Made by a program: the position numbers and the translations under genes
Shown: in pieces, positions 46,822 to 58,388 of the stretch
How positions within the stretch are numbered: position 1 is the first letter of the stretch
How the letters are laid out: each line of letters begins with the position of its first letter
The notes under the pieces: generated by a model
Database searches by the model: none
What the model was told of the DNA's origin: nothing
What the model saw: only the letters and a program-made list of their open reading frames with translations
DNA from: Paraphoma chrysanthemicola
Lineage: Eukaryota; Ascomycota; Dothideomycetes; Pleosporales; Phaeosphaeriaceae
Reading direction: 5' to 3'
DNA: 64,000 nucleotides
Assembly: GCA_020744225.1 (NCBI GenBank)
Contig: JAGMWG010000004.1
Span: 1,302,001-1,366,000, forward strand

Positions 46822-47952
46822 ATGGCGAAAACGAAGCCCCAAGATAAGAAGTCCAAGAAGAATGCGAAAAATGGCACCTCAAAGCCCAAAGCGTCGCCTG
46901 AAGAACTCCTAGTTCAAGCTGCGACACTCCTCCAGACTGCACAACCTGAAGAAGCGCTTGTCGCCGCGAGGCGCGCACTCAATCTCCTACAACCATCCTC
47001 GAAGCCTTCTGCAGCAGCGTTGCCAGCGCTGAATCTTCTTGGCGAGATCAACGTAGAACTGGGCGACCCAGATTCTGCCAGAGCGGCGTTCGAAGCTGCG
47101 ATCGCAATCGACCCAGAAGGCACAAACGATGGCGCGGAGAAATTCTTGTGGATGGCACAATTGAATGAAGAGGGTGGTGCGGAAAGCGTGCGGTGGTTTG
47201 AGAAAGGCGTCGAAGTGCTCAAGCGCGAGATCGGCGAGCTGGAGGGAAAGCTGGTCAAGAAGGCCGAGGTGGAGGAGCTGTTGGAAGAAAAGAAGCAAAA
47301 GGTCGCAAACTCTCTATGTGGTGTCGCAGAAGTTTATATGACAGATCTATCATGGGAGGACGACGCCGAAACGCGGTGCGAAGCTGCCGTCACCGAGGCC
47401 TTACTTTTTGCGCCAAACAACCCCGAGCCACTACAAACACTGGCATCGATACGGATATCACAATTAAGGCACGATGATGCAAAGGCGGCGCTGGCACGGA
47501 GTATGGAGCTGTGGAAAGATCTGGATCCAAACGACCCTGGAGTTCCAGACTACTCAACACGAATCAGTCTTTCCAGGCTGCTGATGGAAGCGGAGCTGGA
47601 AGACGAAGCGATCGAGGTACTAGAGAGACTTGTCGGCGAAAATGACGGCAGTGTAGAAGCCTGGTATCTGGGCGGATGGTGTCTACACCTGCTAGCGGGG
47701 AAGCAGAAGGCTCAAGCAGAGGAGGATACTGCCACATCACTTCTGCGAGCCAGCCGTGACTGGCTCGAGAATTGTATGAAGCTATACACCATGCTGGAGT
47801 ATGAGGACGAGCGACTGAAGGAACATGCCGATGAGATTTTGAAGGAGCTGAACGACACATTAGGCCCGTCGACTGGCGAAGAGGAGGAGGTGTGGGAGGA
47901 TGCAGATGATGATGACGACGAGGACGACGATGAGGAGATGGATGGCACTTGA
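46822..47952 (+). CDS. ACL4: Ribosomal protein L4 chaperone ACL4
   Basis: TPR protein that binds newly made ribosomal protein Rpl4 (uL4) and escorts it to the nucleus for 60S assembly. Single exon, 376 aa. The N-terminus is lysine-rich and low-complexity (KKSKKNAKNGTSK). TPR helices follow from about residue 25: ELLVQAATLLQTAQPEEAL, NLLGEINVELGDPDSARAAF, then ENCMKLYTMLEYED. The C-terminal tail is very acidic (EEEVWEDADDDDDEDDDEE), which is typical of ribosome-assembly chaperones. It is divergent from GIR2, another ribosome-linked protein. Confidence 0.9.
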   Translation: MAKTKPQDKKSKKNAKNGTSKPKASPEELLVQAATLLQTAQPEEALVAARRALNLLQPSSKPSAAALPALNLLGEINVELGDPDSARAAFEAAIAIDPEGTNDGAEKFLWMAQLNEEGGAESVRWFEKGVEVLKREIGELEGKLVKKAEVEELLEEKKQKVANSLCGVAEVYMTDLSWEDDAETRCEAAVTEALLFAPNNPEPLQTLASIRISQLRHDDAKAALARSMELWKDLDPNDPGVPDYSTRISLSRLLMEAELEDEAIEVLERLVGENDGSVEAWYLGGWCLHLLAGKQKAQAEEDTATSLLRASRDWLENCMKLYTMLEYEDERLKEHADEILKELNDTLGPSTGEEEEVWEDADDDDDEDDDEEMDGT

Positions 47953-48986
47953 TTGTTTTCTGTCGGCCGGCCACATGTTGCTTGTTGTCCAATGGCTGAT
48001 CACTTTACGCCTCAGGTTGAAGTCCTGTTGTGGCGTCGTGTGACGTTCAGCTCCGAACGTGGTCTTGAAGCTGAGAAGAAAGTCGCCCAAGCCACAAGTG
48101 CTCCAAACCGGCTCTCTGTAAACTTTGGGAGACATACGGGCGAGAGTAGCGGAAAGTTGCATTGCGCATAGGAATGACGAGGCAGGATCTGATACGGGCT
48201 AGATGGACGGCGAGGTTCATGGACCCAGTGGATTGGTGGACTGTGTCACCGTCCCTGCATGTCGATAGCGCTGTGACCGCTGCCACACTGGGATCTGCTC
48301 GGTAGGATCTACGCTTAGACGCAGCCGCATGCAAAGCTTGGAGGAAGTTTTCTGGAATATGTCGAGCAGGTGTTTTAGCATGTCAGGATTACTTCAGCCT
48401 CCGCCGTCAACGTCGCCGCGAGAAAGTCGGCCGTTCGAGAATGAAACATTCCAAGCGCGCCAACCACGATTCTTGCAATGGTGACTGGTTCGGGAACGTC
48501 CTGCACATCGAGGTCGCCGAATGTGTCGTCTGCTGGCGAGTGTGCATGAGTCGTGTTACACGAAAGTAGGCGATTGATGTGAGACCAGGACCCTTGGCAC
48601 ACGATGCTCGTCTTGAACGCCACGGAATAACCAAGCATGCGTCTCGAACCCGCCGCTCGATCTCTGCGATCTGACCCGTCTCCGCGACCACACCAGCGCC
48701 TTCCCCGCCCGCCAGTAGCTGATTGAGTCGCGCCTTCTTCCACTGCTGCATCCCCTCGCGCCTGTCTCGACCGATGTATGAGCCGCCCGACCTCACCCCC
48801 CGCTCCTCCCCATCGCACCCGTCGTCGAGTGCGTCGCAAACCTTCAGCTGAACATTGAGACTGCGGACTTCTCTCTTGCACCTCCGGGCATGCCCTGCGG
48901 ACGGGTCCGCCACGCCGTATGATTTGGTACTGCCTGTACCTTTTGCGAGGGTTGGTCTCCACGCGCGCCGTCACTGGGCGCGGCAC
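47953..48986. other. Intergenic, upstream of SCAP
   Basis: 1.0 kb. ORFs on the minus strand up to 203 codons (48375-48986) are arginine-rich and unlike any family. The SCAP frame is open upstream to 48855, so some of the end could be coding if an earlier start is used. Confidence 0.45.
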
Positions 48987-51900
48987 ATGCTAACAGAAGA
49001 CGGCAGTACAACTGAGCCGCCCCGGCTAGAGCCCTCGCACCCCATACGACGGGCTTTCCAGGCCCACGGCACCCTCACTGCGCGGCATTGGCTGCTCTCC
49101 ATCGTCCTGACCATCGCCATCTCCGTGCTGCTCTGCTACCCGGCAGTGTTTCAGACCGACAGCCCCGCCGCGGCCTCACTGCGCAACCTCCCCAAGCATG
49201 TCTGGACCTCGACGACGGAGATCGGGGGCGATCGGCTGGCCGACGTAGTGATGCGCCAGGTCTGGGTGCATGGCGACTACATGAAGGCAATAGACCTACC
49301 CGTCTTGCGCGAAGCCATGCGCGTCCAGGAGGCCCTGATCGGCGGCGGATTCGATGAAGCAGAGAACAACCAAAACATGCACCACCAGGTCCTGGCGCGC
49401 GACAATCCAGGATGTGTCGAGGCCGCAGCGGGTCACTCTTGGGGCTACCATTCGCCGTTGATGTACTGGGACTGTTCGCTCAGCAAACTCGAGAGTGACC
49501 CACATCTGCTCACAACCATCAATTCGCACACGACGATGCAGTCGGCGCTCAACATGACCCTTCGTCCAAGCAGCGTGTTCGCAGGGAAAACCTTCATCAA
49601 TTCCAAGCTGCGTGCCGCGGATGCACTTGTTGTTACCTTGTTCGACCAAACGAACTCAAGTCTTGTGGACATTTGGGCCGCTCGATCTCGTCTCTTGGCC
49701 GAACAAGACTCTCCAAACTGGACCGTCTTCCCTGCTGATGGCCAGGTTACAACAAGTCGCCTGTACGAGTTCCGGTTCAAGTCAATGACTCTGACGGACG
49801 ACCTAGTTTTGGCTGCGTCGTATCTAGTCACCGCAGTGTATGTCATTTGGAGGATGATGCAGTTGCGCGCAGTCAAGAGCTGGTTCGGCTTGCTTGTGAC
49901 GATCTGTGTAAAGGTAGGCTTTTTGACTCATGGTCCCTGACATACCTGTCTATTCTGACATGCACAGATGACTATATGCATTATTGCTAGCTTTTCCTTG
50001 TGTACATACCTTGGTATCAATCTAACGCGCATACCCCGGCCGTGGTTTCCTGGCGTAGTTTTTTGTTTTGGTCTTGGAAATATGTAGGTTTTTACTCGTT
50101 GCGCAAGCTCTCACTAGCTGACATGGCCGAAGATTTCGTTTAATCAATGTCGTCCTGGAGACCCCTCCGGAGATGCCCCCCCATCAACGCATCGGGAATG
50201 CCTTGGGAGAGGTTGGCCACTTGTCCCTCGCGGTCGCTATTCAAAACCTCGCCCTTATTTATCTCTGCTCACGGCTAGTCACTCCGTGGGTGGCCGACTT
50301 CTGCATCTTTGCAGCCGTCACACTTGTTTTCGACTTTGTATATCATCTCACCTTCTTTGTTGCTGTTCTCAGTGTGGATGTTCAGCGAATGGAACTTTCA
50401 GATTCCCTGGAGCGCGTGGAAATACTTCAGAGATCGAAGAAGACCCGCTCCGAACGCCAGTCATGGCTCACCGCCCTGCGCGAGGGCACTTTGCCACTTA
50501 GCACGCGCTTCGCTGGAAGCGTTGCCATCATTTCATTCATTCTAGCCATCAATTGGCATTTCTTCGACACTAATGATGAAGCGTTGTCCCTTCAAACGCT
50601 TCGACGGAAGTTCTTGTCTAGGACTAGGAAAAGGAGTGCCGAGGCTGTTTGGAGTCCTCCCCCGATCAATCAGGCCAGGACGCCTGCAGATTGGCTCCGC
50701 ATACAGGATCACAACACAGCCCGGGAAATGTTTGGATTTATCAAACCCGGCGCCCAGAGCTTCATCGCTCGTATATACGACCCGCTTCTCGTTGTCTCGA
50801 AAGGAGCGTTTGGCAGAGACAGGCCTCAGCCACCGAAGTCCTTGACAGAAGGCTTCAAGCGTTTTGCTCAAGGACACGCTTTTCCCGCAGCAATCATGGT
50901 TGTCTTCCTTATCGCCGGAGTCACTCTTTTCATGAATTATCTCTTGTGGACAGGACTCCCAGAGACTCCCGAAGAGGATGAAGACGAAGACGCTCTGTTC
51001 TCAGTGAAGAGTCTCCCCGCATCACAGACACTAGATATCGTCAGCCTTATGTCGGGCCCCCGAGGACATTTGGCCAGTATCTCGCTTGATCGTTCCACTT
51101 CCATCTGGCTCAACGGTCGGCGCGGTTACATGCAACAAACTATACAGACGGCCACTATGAAGCCGAAGCTGTGGCCTATTATTGCAACAGCCATGGACGA
51201 GAGCGGGAACTACATCGCACTTTGCAGTGACACGGGCCAGATCGGAATATGGACCATGAGTGCCTCAAGCTTCTCACTACTTCCAATCGCCGATATTAGA
51301 GACCAAGTACCTGTCCTATTTTCATTCGTTGGTAGCTCTCGTGGAGACATGGAGATACCGCATCTCGTCATCCTCAGCCCTGACGGGTTCCTCACTGAGA
51401 TTGATGCGCGCACAGGAACCCAGGTCACGAAAAAGATTTCGGCTAGCACGATTGTATGTGCCACAGTCTATACCTGTGTCAAGGGCGTGTCAAGTCTCGT
51501 TTTCGTTACGAGGATGGGCGAAGTTCACATATCGTCTATGCAAGGAGATGGCAGTCCAGCCTCGGAGGTGGTTGCTGGTCTCGATCCAGGCCCACCACCT
51601 GGTAGCAATCCTGCAAAAATCAAGTGCATAAAAGGTGTACCAAAGCTGGGTTTGATCTTTGCCCTCCGAGACGAGGAAGCTGAGATATTCGACTTCAACA
51701 GCCGAGCACTTATACACTCGTTCCAGATCGGACATGTTAAGCCTCATTCATTGCGGGTTCTACACCCAGCACGGCGCTCGTGTCTTTGCGGGGCGCCTTC
51801 TGTACACTCACTTTCGGTGGCCTACGCAGAGCAAGACTCAGAGCACATGATCATGCAGACATTCACCCTGAACAGTACAGCAAGCTCACAACTATGTCTG

Positions 51901-52506
51901 GGCAAACCATCCGACCGGGATAAGTTCAAGTGCAGAGGCCTCGATGAAGCGGAAGAGGCAGTGCACTATGTCGAGCCGGCAGGCGTGTGGGAGTCTACAA
52001 GTGCATTGGCCGTTGTGGGCATCAGGAGAAGCAATCCGTCACCAACACCCTCCACTACTTCAGATGCAGATGAAACCTACTACCCGCCCGAACCCATGGC
52101 ACTCGCATCTGCGCTGAAGCAGAGAGCACGGAAGCAAAGCATACCAAATGCCTCGACCAAAATCGGCAGCCGAGCCACGACTCACACGTCTGCCAGCAAC
52201 GACGACACCTGGGAAGCATGGTCATTGTCCGCCGCTGGAGAGTTTCGCACCCGACCGCTCGCGCCAGACGATCTCGATACACCTGCAGCTGCATTTGAGG
52301 ACGATCTCTTTGTTGCGTCGCCTGGTCCCATCACGCAACTCGGCAAGCGCAGTGTTGCTGTAGGCTTTGGCAACACTATCAAGATTCTCACTTTGGGCAA
52401 AGAGCTTTTCCAAGGCCCTCCATCACTAGAGAATGGAGCGGTAGACTCGGGATACGGGTCACTAAGCGGAAGAGGACGAAGAGGGACTCCTCGCAAATTT
52501 CAATGA
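48987..52506 (+). CDS. SREBP cleavage-activating protein (SCAP/Scp1-like)
   Basis: ER membrane sterol sensor that escorts the SREBP transcription factor for activation when sterol or oxygen is low; needed for hypoxic growth in several moulds. Exons 48987-49913, 49968-50083 and 50133-52506; 1,138 aa. The first transmembrane segment is WLLSIVLTIAISVLL (about residues 34-50), followed by a long lumenal loop with possible glycosylation sites. The sterol-sensing domain starts at about residue 270 (LVLAASYLVTAVYVIW) and runs through the small exons. The C-terminal part has WD40-like repeats (IGIWTMSASS, MSGPRGHLASISLDRSTSIW) to about residue 1,000 and ends at GRRGTPRKFQ. The second junction gives GNIFRLINVVLETPPE, as expected. 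The start is set at 48987; an earlier in-frame GTG/ATG exists but precedes non-conserved sequence. Confidence 0.85.
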
Positions 52507-53903
52507 CAATGACAGAGCCGCAGTGCCGTTTCGACGCACGCGATTGCTGTTCATTCTTCGACAAGGCGCAACTACGAAGAACCAGGTGGGTCAGGATACC
52601 ATCTGTATTGTGGGAATAGTGCTTTTCAGCGCGGCGTTGCAGGATTGTGATGACCCTCTAGAGTCGAAGTGCATACCATTGTGTGTAATGATGTATAAGA
52701 CTGTTGTATTTCAGCAAACACAGTAAAGAATATGTCGAGTGGCTCCAGCAGCGCTCTGCGTCGGGTGACTTCGGGTACTTCTGCCGAGTGGTGCGGTTGG
52801 TCCTCTCAGCCATGTCGATATCGACGTCAAAAGAATGGGCCTCTAGACTCCGAAGGCTGTCCACTGTAGAACCTGGGCTGTTCTCATTTCATTCGTGTCA
52901 GCAAGTCGTGGAACTTGATTTGTTGGGCGTGCATGAGCACGACTGGGAATTGAAGGGTGCGGCTGAAGGCCTAATGCTCGCTTGCAAATCAAAGGTTGAT
53001 GCTCAGAGCAACGGCCCCGCCAGATGACAGCCAAAAGCCGATGTCGCCGGCAAGCACATGAGAGCTTGTTCCAGAACAGAAAGTGGTCACGGTGCGATTG
53101 AATGTCAGCGTTCGGCGAAGCGTTTCACGAGGCGCTTCCTGTGCTGCCTTCGTGCCTCGGGTTGCCAGAGAGTAGCGCGCGGCGCAAAATGCAATGGATG
53201 ATGAGGCGCCATATGAGAAGTGGTTTCATTGTGCAAGCGATAGATAGCGATCGTCGTTAAGGCTGACAGTACGAACCGTCTCGTCTTCTAGCCCCCGCGG
53301 CCCAAAACAGGCAAGAGCATCAATCGCACCAATTTTAGACTGCATGCCCCTCCTTCGAAAGACGACACCAACAGACGCTGCACGCCCCAACGACTGCCAG
53401 AGACAAACAACGGGCAGGCGAGGACGCACACCGCCCTATGCCGCCACAAGCACCATGGGTAAAAGCGAAGATGTGGACATGTGTTGCCGCCACTTGTCCC
53501 AGTGTGCAGCTGGGTTGCTGCACGATGCTGGTTCACCAGACCGGTCCTCAGCCCCAAGCGGGAGCTGCCTGATGACTAGCGCATCGTGGGTGCCTTTTGG
53601 CCCCCATCAGAAGCGGGAATTTTGAAATCTTTCAAATGCCCTGGGCGTCGCACCCTTCCAGCTCCTTCTTTCCTGCATTCTTACGTTACCTGCTGCTGTG
53701 CGCGCTGTGTCAGACTGCTTGTGCCGCCCCTCGTCCCTCGTAACCCTCCTCACCCCGCCTTGAGCCAACGCCCGAGACAGCACCAGTCACGTTTGATCGC
53801 TGTTTGCTTTTGAATCAAATCTTGCAAACGCCTTGTCGCGGAGTCTTTCAGCATACAGCAGCCTTCGTAGCTTCATTTCCACACCAGCTTCTGCTCTGCA
53901 GCC
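52507..53903. other. Intergenic, upstream of coiled-coil gene
   Basis: 1.4 kb between co-directed genes. The last 250 bp are C/T-rich leader. No gene recognised; ORFs in both directions are short and motif-less. Confidence 0.5.
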
Positions 53904-55958
53904 ATGCCTTCTCCAGATGAGTGGGACTACACCGACGACGAGTGGTATACCTCCAAGTACACCTCTGGCGCGCGCCATGTCCGCGCAGAAATCCCCAAAC
54001 CGACGCGAAAGACTCGCATCGAAGAAGATCACCGTCCCGACTACGGTCGCCGCACGAGTGAGTTTCTGGCTCCTGAAGTCCACTATACCACAGGTCTCCA
54101 TCGGACCCGCTCACAAGGTCATGCGCCAGCTCCCAACGTGACCATTTACAACACCACGCGCATGGACAATGAAAGCAGTCCCAACGTGCGCACTGAACAC
54201 AGGGATTCCAGCGCCGATAGAGGACGCCAGACCCGGCGCATTCCGGGCGAATGGGCGCTCGAAGATCAGATTGCTGAGCTTCAGTTGGAGATCCGGAGGG
54301 ATGCTCGCTCTCGCTCCCGACATGACCATCATCACGATCACCACGATCACCACCACTCTCCCCATCGCGCCGACCCTCGCGACTACGAGGACAAGATTCA
54401 GCTGTCACTTGCCCAGCAGCGCCTCAAGGAAGCTGAGGATAAAATCGAAAGGGAACGACGTGAAGACGAAATTGAGAGGCGAGAGGATCTCATAAGGCGG
54501 AAATTGGAAATCAAGTATATCAAAGACAAAGCTGAGCGTGAAGCTGAAGAAGACCGCATTAAGCTGCAAGAGGAGCGTCTCAAGCGTGAATGGGAGCTCA
54601 AGCGGGAAAGAGAGGAGCGCGAACGTGAGCGCCGAACTCAGGATGAAAAGGAAAGAGAGAAGCGTATCATTGCCGAAAACCGAGCAAACATGTCTCGTGA
54701 GAAGAGAGAGAGAGAAGAAGAGCGTGACCGGCTGGTCGCTGAGATGGAGAAGGAGAAGAGAGAGCAAGAAGAAGAGCGCAGGCGACTGCTTGCCGAGCAG
54801 AGGGCGAAAATGTCCAAGGAGAAAAGAGAGAGGGAAGAGGAGCGTGACAGGATCATCGCCGACATGGAGAAGGAGAAGAGAGAGCAAGAAGAAGAGCGCA
54901 AGCGACTGCTTGCCGAGCAGAGGGCGAAAATGTCCAAGGAGAAAAGAGAGAGGGAAGAGGAGCGTGACAGGATCATCGCCGAGATGGAGAAGGAAAGGAA
55001 GAAGGAGGACCTCGAGCGCAAGCGTATTATCGACGAGAACACAGCCAAACTTGAGAAGGAAGCCCGTGAGAGGGAAGATAAGGCCAAGGCTATGGAGGCA
55101 GAGCACAAGAGGATCATTCTCGAGAACGAAGCCAAAGTACTCAAACAGGCTAAAGAAGCTAAAGAGGCGCAGCAACGCGCTGTCGATGAGTACAATAAGA
55201 AGAGAGCCGAAGAAGAGCAAAAGGCCAAGGAAGAGCACGAGCGTGTCATCTACGAGTACGAGCGCAAGAAGGTCATGGATGCCGAGAAAGCGAAGAAGGC
55301 ACGCGAAGAGCTCATGATGCAATTGAAGATCGAAGAAGAGACGCGCAAGGAGAAGGAAAAGGCAGAGTATCAAGCCTTCCTACAGAAGCAGAAGGCAAAG
55401 GAGGAAGAAGAGAAGGCGAAAAAGAAGGAACAAGAGGAGGAACTCGAACGGGCGATGCGCGACCGTCTTTCCAAATTTGGATTCCAGGACAACCAGATCC
55501 AGGCCCTGGTTCATCCTGAGAAGCAAAAGGAGTTGCAGCAAGGCATGACGCCAAACAATCCGCTGCGCATCGCGCCGCAACCCACATACGCCAAGATTCA
55601 CCGCAACTACCTCGACATTGAGACGCTGCATTACTATGATATTCCATACGAGTACGATGTAGTAGGTCTTTTAAGCGCTTTATGGTTACTTTGTACTAAT
55701 CAATATGAACAGGATCCTAGCTACATCATCGTCTTGCGCGAGATGAGTCAACGCGAGACCGACGTGCTCTTCGAGCATACCCGCCGCCTGCGAACAGGCC
55801 ATGGAGATCGTCTCTTCATCGAGGCCGACGGGCGCGACCGTCATGGCAAGAAGGAATATGCCTTTGTGCGCAAGAAGTCAAGGTCACGATCACGCAGTGA
55901 TGTGGGTCGCTCTGAGCGCAGCAAACAGGTTACGCTCGGCGATATGTTCTTCAGATAG
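53904..55958 (+). CDS. Long coiled-coil protein with 40-residue repeats, conserved C-terminal module
   Basis: Function unknown. Exons 53904-55658 and 55713-55958, joined over a 54-bp intron, give 666 aa. The N-terminus (DEWDYTDDEWYTSKYTS) is acidic and aromatic, then a low-complexity part with a His-rich run (HHHDHHDHHH, about residues 140-150). Residues about 170-530 are almost entirely Glu/Lys/Arg coiled coil, including four 40-residue repeats of the EKREREEERD/LLAEQRAKMSKEK type. After the coil comes a non-coil module (LSKFGFQDNQIQALVHPEKQ, then YAKIHRNYLDIETLHYYD and IIVLREMSQRETDVLFEHTRRL) that I have seen in other fungal proteins of unknown function, and a basic Arg/Ser tail (KSRSRSRSD). 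The intron has a good acceptor and ACTAATC branch; removing it joins YEYD to DPSYIIV. Confidence 0.8.
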   Translation: MPSPDEWDYTDDEWYTSKYTSGARHVRAEIPKPTRKTRIEEDHRPDYGRRTSEFLAPEVHYTTGLHRTRSQGHAPAPNVTIYNTTRMDNESSPNVRTEHRDSSADRGRQTRRIPGEWALEDQIAELQLEIRRDARSRSRHDHHHDHHDHHHSPHRADPRDYEDKIQLSLAQQRLKEAEDKIERERREDEIERREDLIRRKLEIKYIKDKAEREAEEDRIKLQEERLKREWELKREREERERERRTQDEKEREKRIIAENRANMSREKREREEERDRLVAEMEKEKREQEEERRRLLAEQRAKMSKEKREREEERDRIIADMEKEKREQEEERKRLLAEQRAKMSKEKREREEERDRIIAEMEKERKKEDLERKRIIDENTAKLEKEAREREDKAKAMEAEHKRIILENEAKVLKQAKEAKEAQQRAVDEYNKKRAEEEQKAKEEHERVIYEYERKKVMDAEKAKKAREELMMQLKIEEETRKEKEKAEYQAFLQKQKAKEEEEKAKKKEQEEELERAMRDRLSKFGFQDNQIQALVHPEKQKELQQGMTPNNPLRIAPQPTYAKIHRNYLDIETLHYYDIPYEYDVVGLLSALWLLCTNQYEQDPSYIIVLREMSQRETDVLFEHTRRLRTGHGDRLFIEADGRDRHGKKEYAFVRKKSRSRSRSDVGRSERSKQVTLGDMFFR
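54621..55097 (+). repeat. 120-bp tandem repeat inside the coiled-coil gene
   Basis: Four units with an exact 120-bp (40-codon) period, starting at 54621, 54741, 54861 and 54981. Units 54741-54860 and 54861-54980 differ at only two positions (a GAG/GAC codon and an AGG/AAG codon), so they were duplicated recently or are being homogenised. The outer units are diverged. Confidence 0.85.
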
Positions 55959-56592
55959 ACTCTCGGGGTTCTAATCGAGCTTTCGTTACGTTGGGTGGTT
56001 TTTGGGTGGTTTTTAACGTGGGTGAAGGCTTGGGGTGTTTCTTGCGCTTTTACGATATATACCATGGAATTCTCTACTCGATTGATACTACATACGGTAG
56101 CTATACTTCATGAATTCAAATGTCTTCCAACACAGATGTCTTGCCACCATGGTTACTTGTTTGCAGTCCCCCGCTTGTCCTTCCCGGCGCGCGGGCACGA
56201 TGTCAGCTACTGCATGTCAACAGTAGCACAGCTTCTGACCGGTCCCGCAGCACCACTGCACGGCACCAGCCACCGACGACAAACTTCATCAATCTGCGGG
56301 GAAGCCTGTCAGCTTCGATGCGGTGAAGCCAGCTCCTTTGATTCGGCAATGCTAGCTGTCGAGACCAGATGAAAATGTGGCCCGGGAGAAGGAGGCGTTC
56401 ACGTGCATGTTGCGCCATCCCTAGCCCGTGGCAAGTGATCTCATGGCAACGTCGGCCCGGTTTGGACGTGCCTCGGCTTTTGAACTCACTGTCAGCGGGC
56501 GTGTCGAGGCCGGTCGCAACCACGTCTTGCACATCTTTCTCTGCCACATTGTTTTAGCATGCGTTGATACCCTTTTCTTTTACCCTACAGCC
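55959..56592. other. Intergenic, upstream of PEX20
   Basis: 634 bp between co-directed genes. It holds the 3' UTR of the coiled-coil gene and the PEX20 promoter. No gene recognised. Confidence 0.5.
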
Positions 56593-58388
56593 ATGGCAGA
56601 CGCTCTGTGCGGGCCTTCAAACGCCCTGCAGAATTTCCAGAAACACACCACCGTTGACCGGACCTTGCAACAGGATCGCCTCGTAGGCCGTCAGTCTCCA
56701 CAACAAGTCAGTCTTCTCCCGCGACATGACTGCAGTATTCTGACGCTACCAGGGCTTCCGAACAACCCAAGGGCTGAATGCAGGCGCTCTAGACTCCGAG
56801 TTTGATGCATTCCAAGCTGGCCGCCCCGGCGCGCTCCAGCAAGACTTCCACCACCATCCTTCACAATTCGCACATGCTCCGCCTCCGCACTTTGCGCATG
56901 CCTCCCCGGCGCCTGGCTGGGCTGCCGATTTTCAGCGCCTCAATATCTCAAGTCCTTCACCACAGCCATTACAACGGCAGCAGCCACATGCGGCAAATGC
57001 AGCGCAGTCATGGCACCAAGACTTTATGACGCAGCAAGCGCCTGCTGTTCAAGCGCCGGCGCTCCAACAGCAGAGCAATACCTATAGCGCCATGTCGGGA
57101 TATACCATGGGTGGCTTCGGTGGACAAGGCTTTATGCAGACACCAGCTTTCCAGCATGCGCCAGTCTCGCAGGTCGCGCAGGGGAAGCAGCCAGTGCAGG
57201 AACCGGGCTTCGATGAGGCAGCCTTTGAACAAGCGTTTCTTCAGGCGGAACAAGAGGCACATCAGGAGATGCTCGACATGGAGGCTGAGCAACACCAAGC
57301 GCACGAAGTACAAGAGTCTCAGGCTCATCGGCAGGGTGAGATGGATCCTCTCCTTATCCGGATACGGGAAACGCGGCCAGGTGTGTAGTATGGTTCGGCT
57401 GTACTACGGTTGCTAACTCATGTTCTAGCGGTGTACTCTGCCATCCAAGTGTGGAGCGAAACTGGCCTTGGACGGACCGAGGAAGCAGTATCCTATCTCG
57501 ATAACATGGCGCACCTTGAGCAGAGTGGCAAATTAATCGAGGACGCAAACGAAGCCAAGTGGATAGTAGACTCGTTACAGCGGATAGTAAACCGTGATGC
57601 TCCGCAAGAAGTAAAGACTCGCGCCGAGAGGCTCATTACCGCCATCAACCAGCGCGTTATGTCGCAGTATCCCCTGGGTGCGAAAGTACCTATGAGCGAA
57701 GAAAAAATATGGGAGGAATTGGATGCAGCGGGCTACACGCGCACACCACAGCACGAACGGGCAGAGCCGGAGACCGAGCAGAAGCAGGAACAACAGCCTC
57801 AGCTGAATGATGACGACGAAATGGCAGCAACAGCGGGCCGCTTACTGGAGCGAGTCGCCGACAACACGAGTGAGAAGTTCCAGAACTCGCAATTTCTCGA
57901 ACTCATGCGGCGATTACGAGACCGTGAAGTCAGAGTTGATGATGACAAGATTGTCGAAGTCAGCGACCAAAGCAACGTGCCCCAACATGCGTCAACAGTA
58001 GATGATGGGAAAATCCCTCCTATCGACCCTACCATATTGTCCCACGCTGCGACTGACTTTGACATGCCGCTCTATCCAGATCAGGACCAAGAACAACAGT
58101 ACGCACCTAGTCCCATCACGGGCGAACCCATTCCAATGACTGATGAGATCTCAGACCAATTTAGAGCGTACAACGTCAATGGGGCATACCATAGATCACG
58201 CTGATGCAAGCATGACTAGTTTTCAGCAGATCAAGGAACGTTTACCGGAACAGACGCGCGAGAATGGGCAAGAGCAAGAGCGAGCGGATAGAATACCCCG
58301 GCATGAACAGGATGAGGATCGCTGGAGGTTTCAGGGCCCGATGCCAGGTCGGGATCCAGCGACCGGAGAGAAGAGTCTGGGATCGTAG
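56593..58388 (+). CDS. PEX20: Peroxin PEX20, PTS2 co-receptor
   Basis: Cytosolic co-receptor that works with Pex7 to bring PTS2-tagged enzymes such as thiolase into peroxisomes. Exons 56593-56706, 56753-57380, 57429-58167 and 58220-58388; 549 aa. The N-terminus MADALCGPSNALQNFQKHT holds the conserved cysteine (Cys6) used for recycling ubiquitination. Two WxxxF motifs, WAADF and WHQDF, lie in the second exon; they bind the docking complex. AFEQAFLQAEQEA and the Pex7-binding block FLELMRRLRDREVRVDDDK follow. The unspliced third exon ends after HRSR; splicing at 58168-58219 gives FRAFQQIKERL and the terminal WRFQGPMPGRD block that is expected at the end of fungal PEX20. This last junction is the least certain. 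Confidence 0.88.

Noticed and set aside
48375..48986. 203-codon minus-strand ORF upstream of SCAP
   Set aside because: Arg-rich, no domain, overlaps other frames; consistent with GC-rich promoter DNA.
54405..55373. 322-codon ORF on the minus strand rich in Leu and Phe
   Set aside because: It is the mirror of the Glu/Lys-rich coiled-coil gene; the Leu/Phe bias is the complement of GAG/AAG codons.
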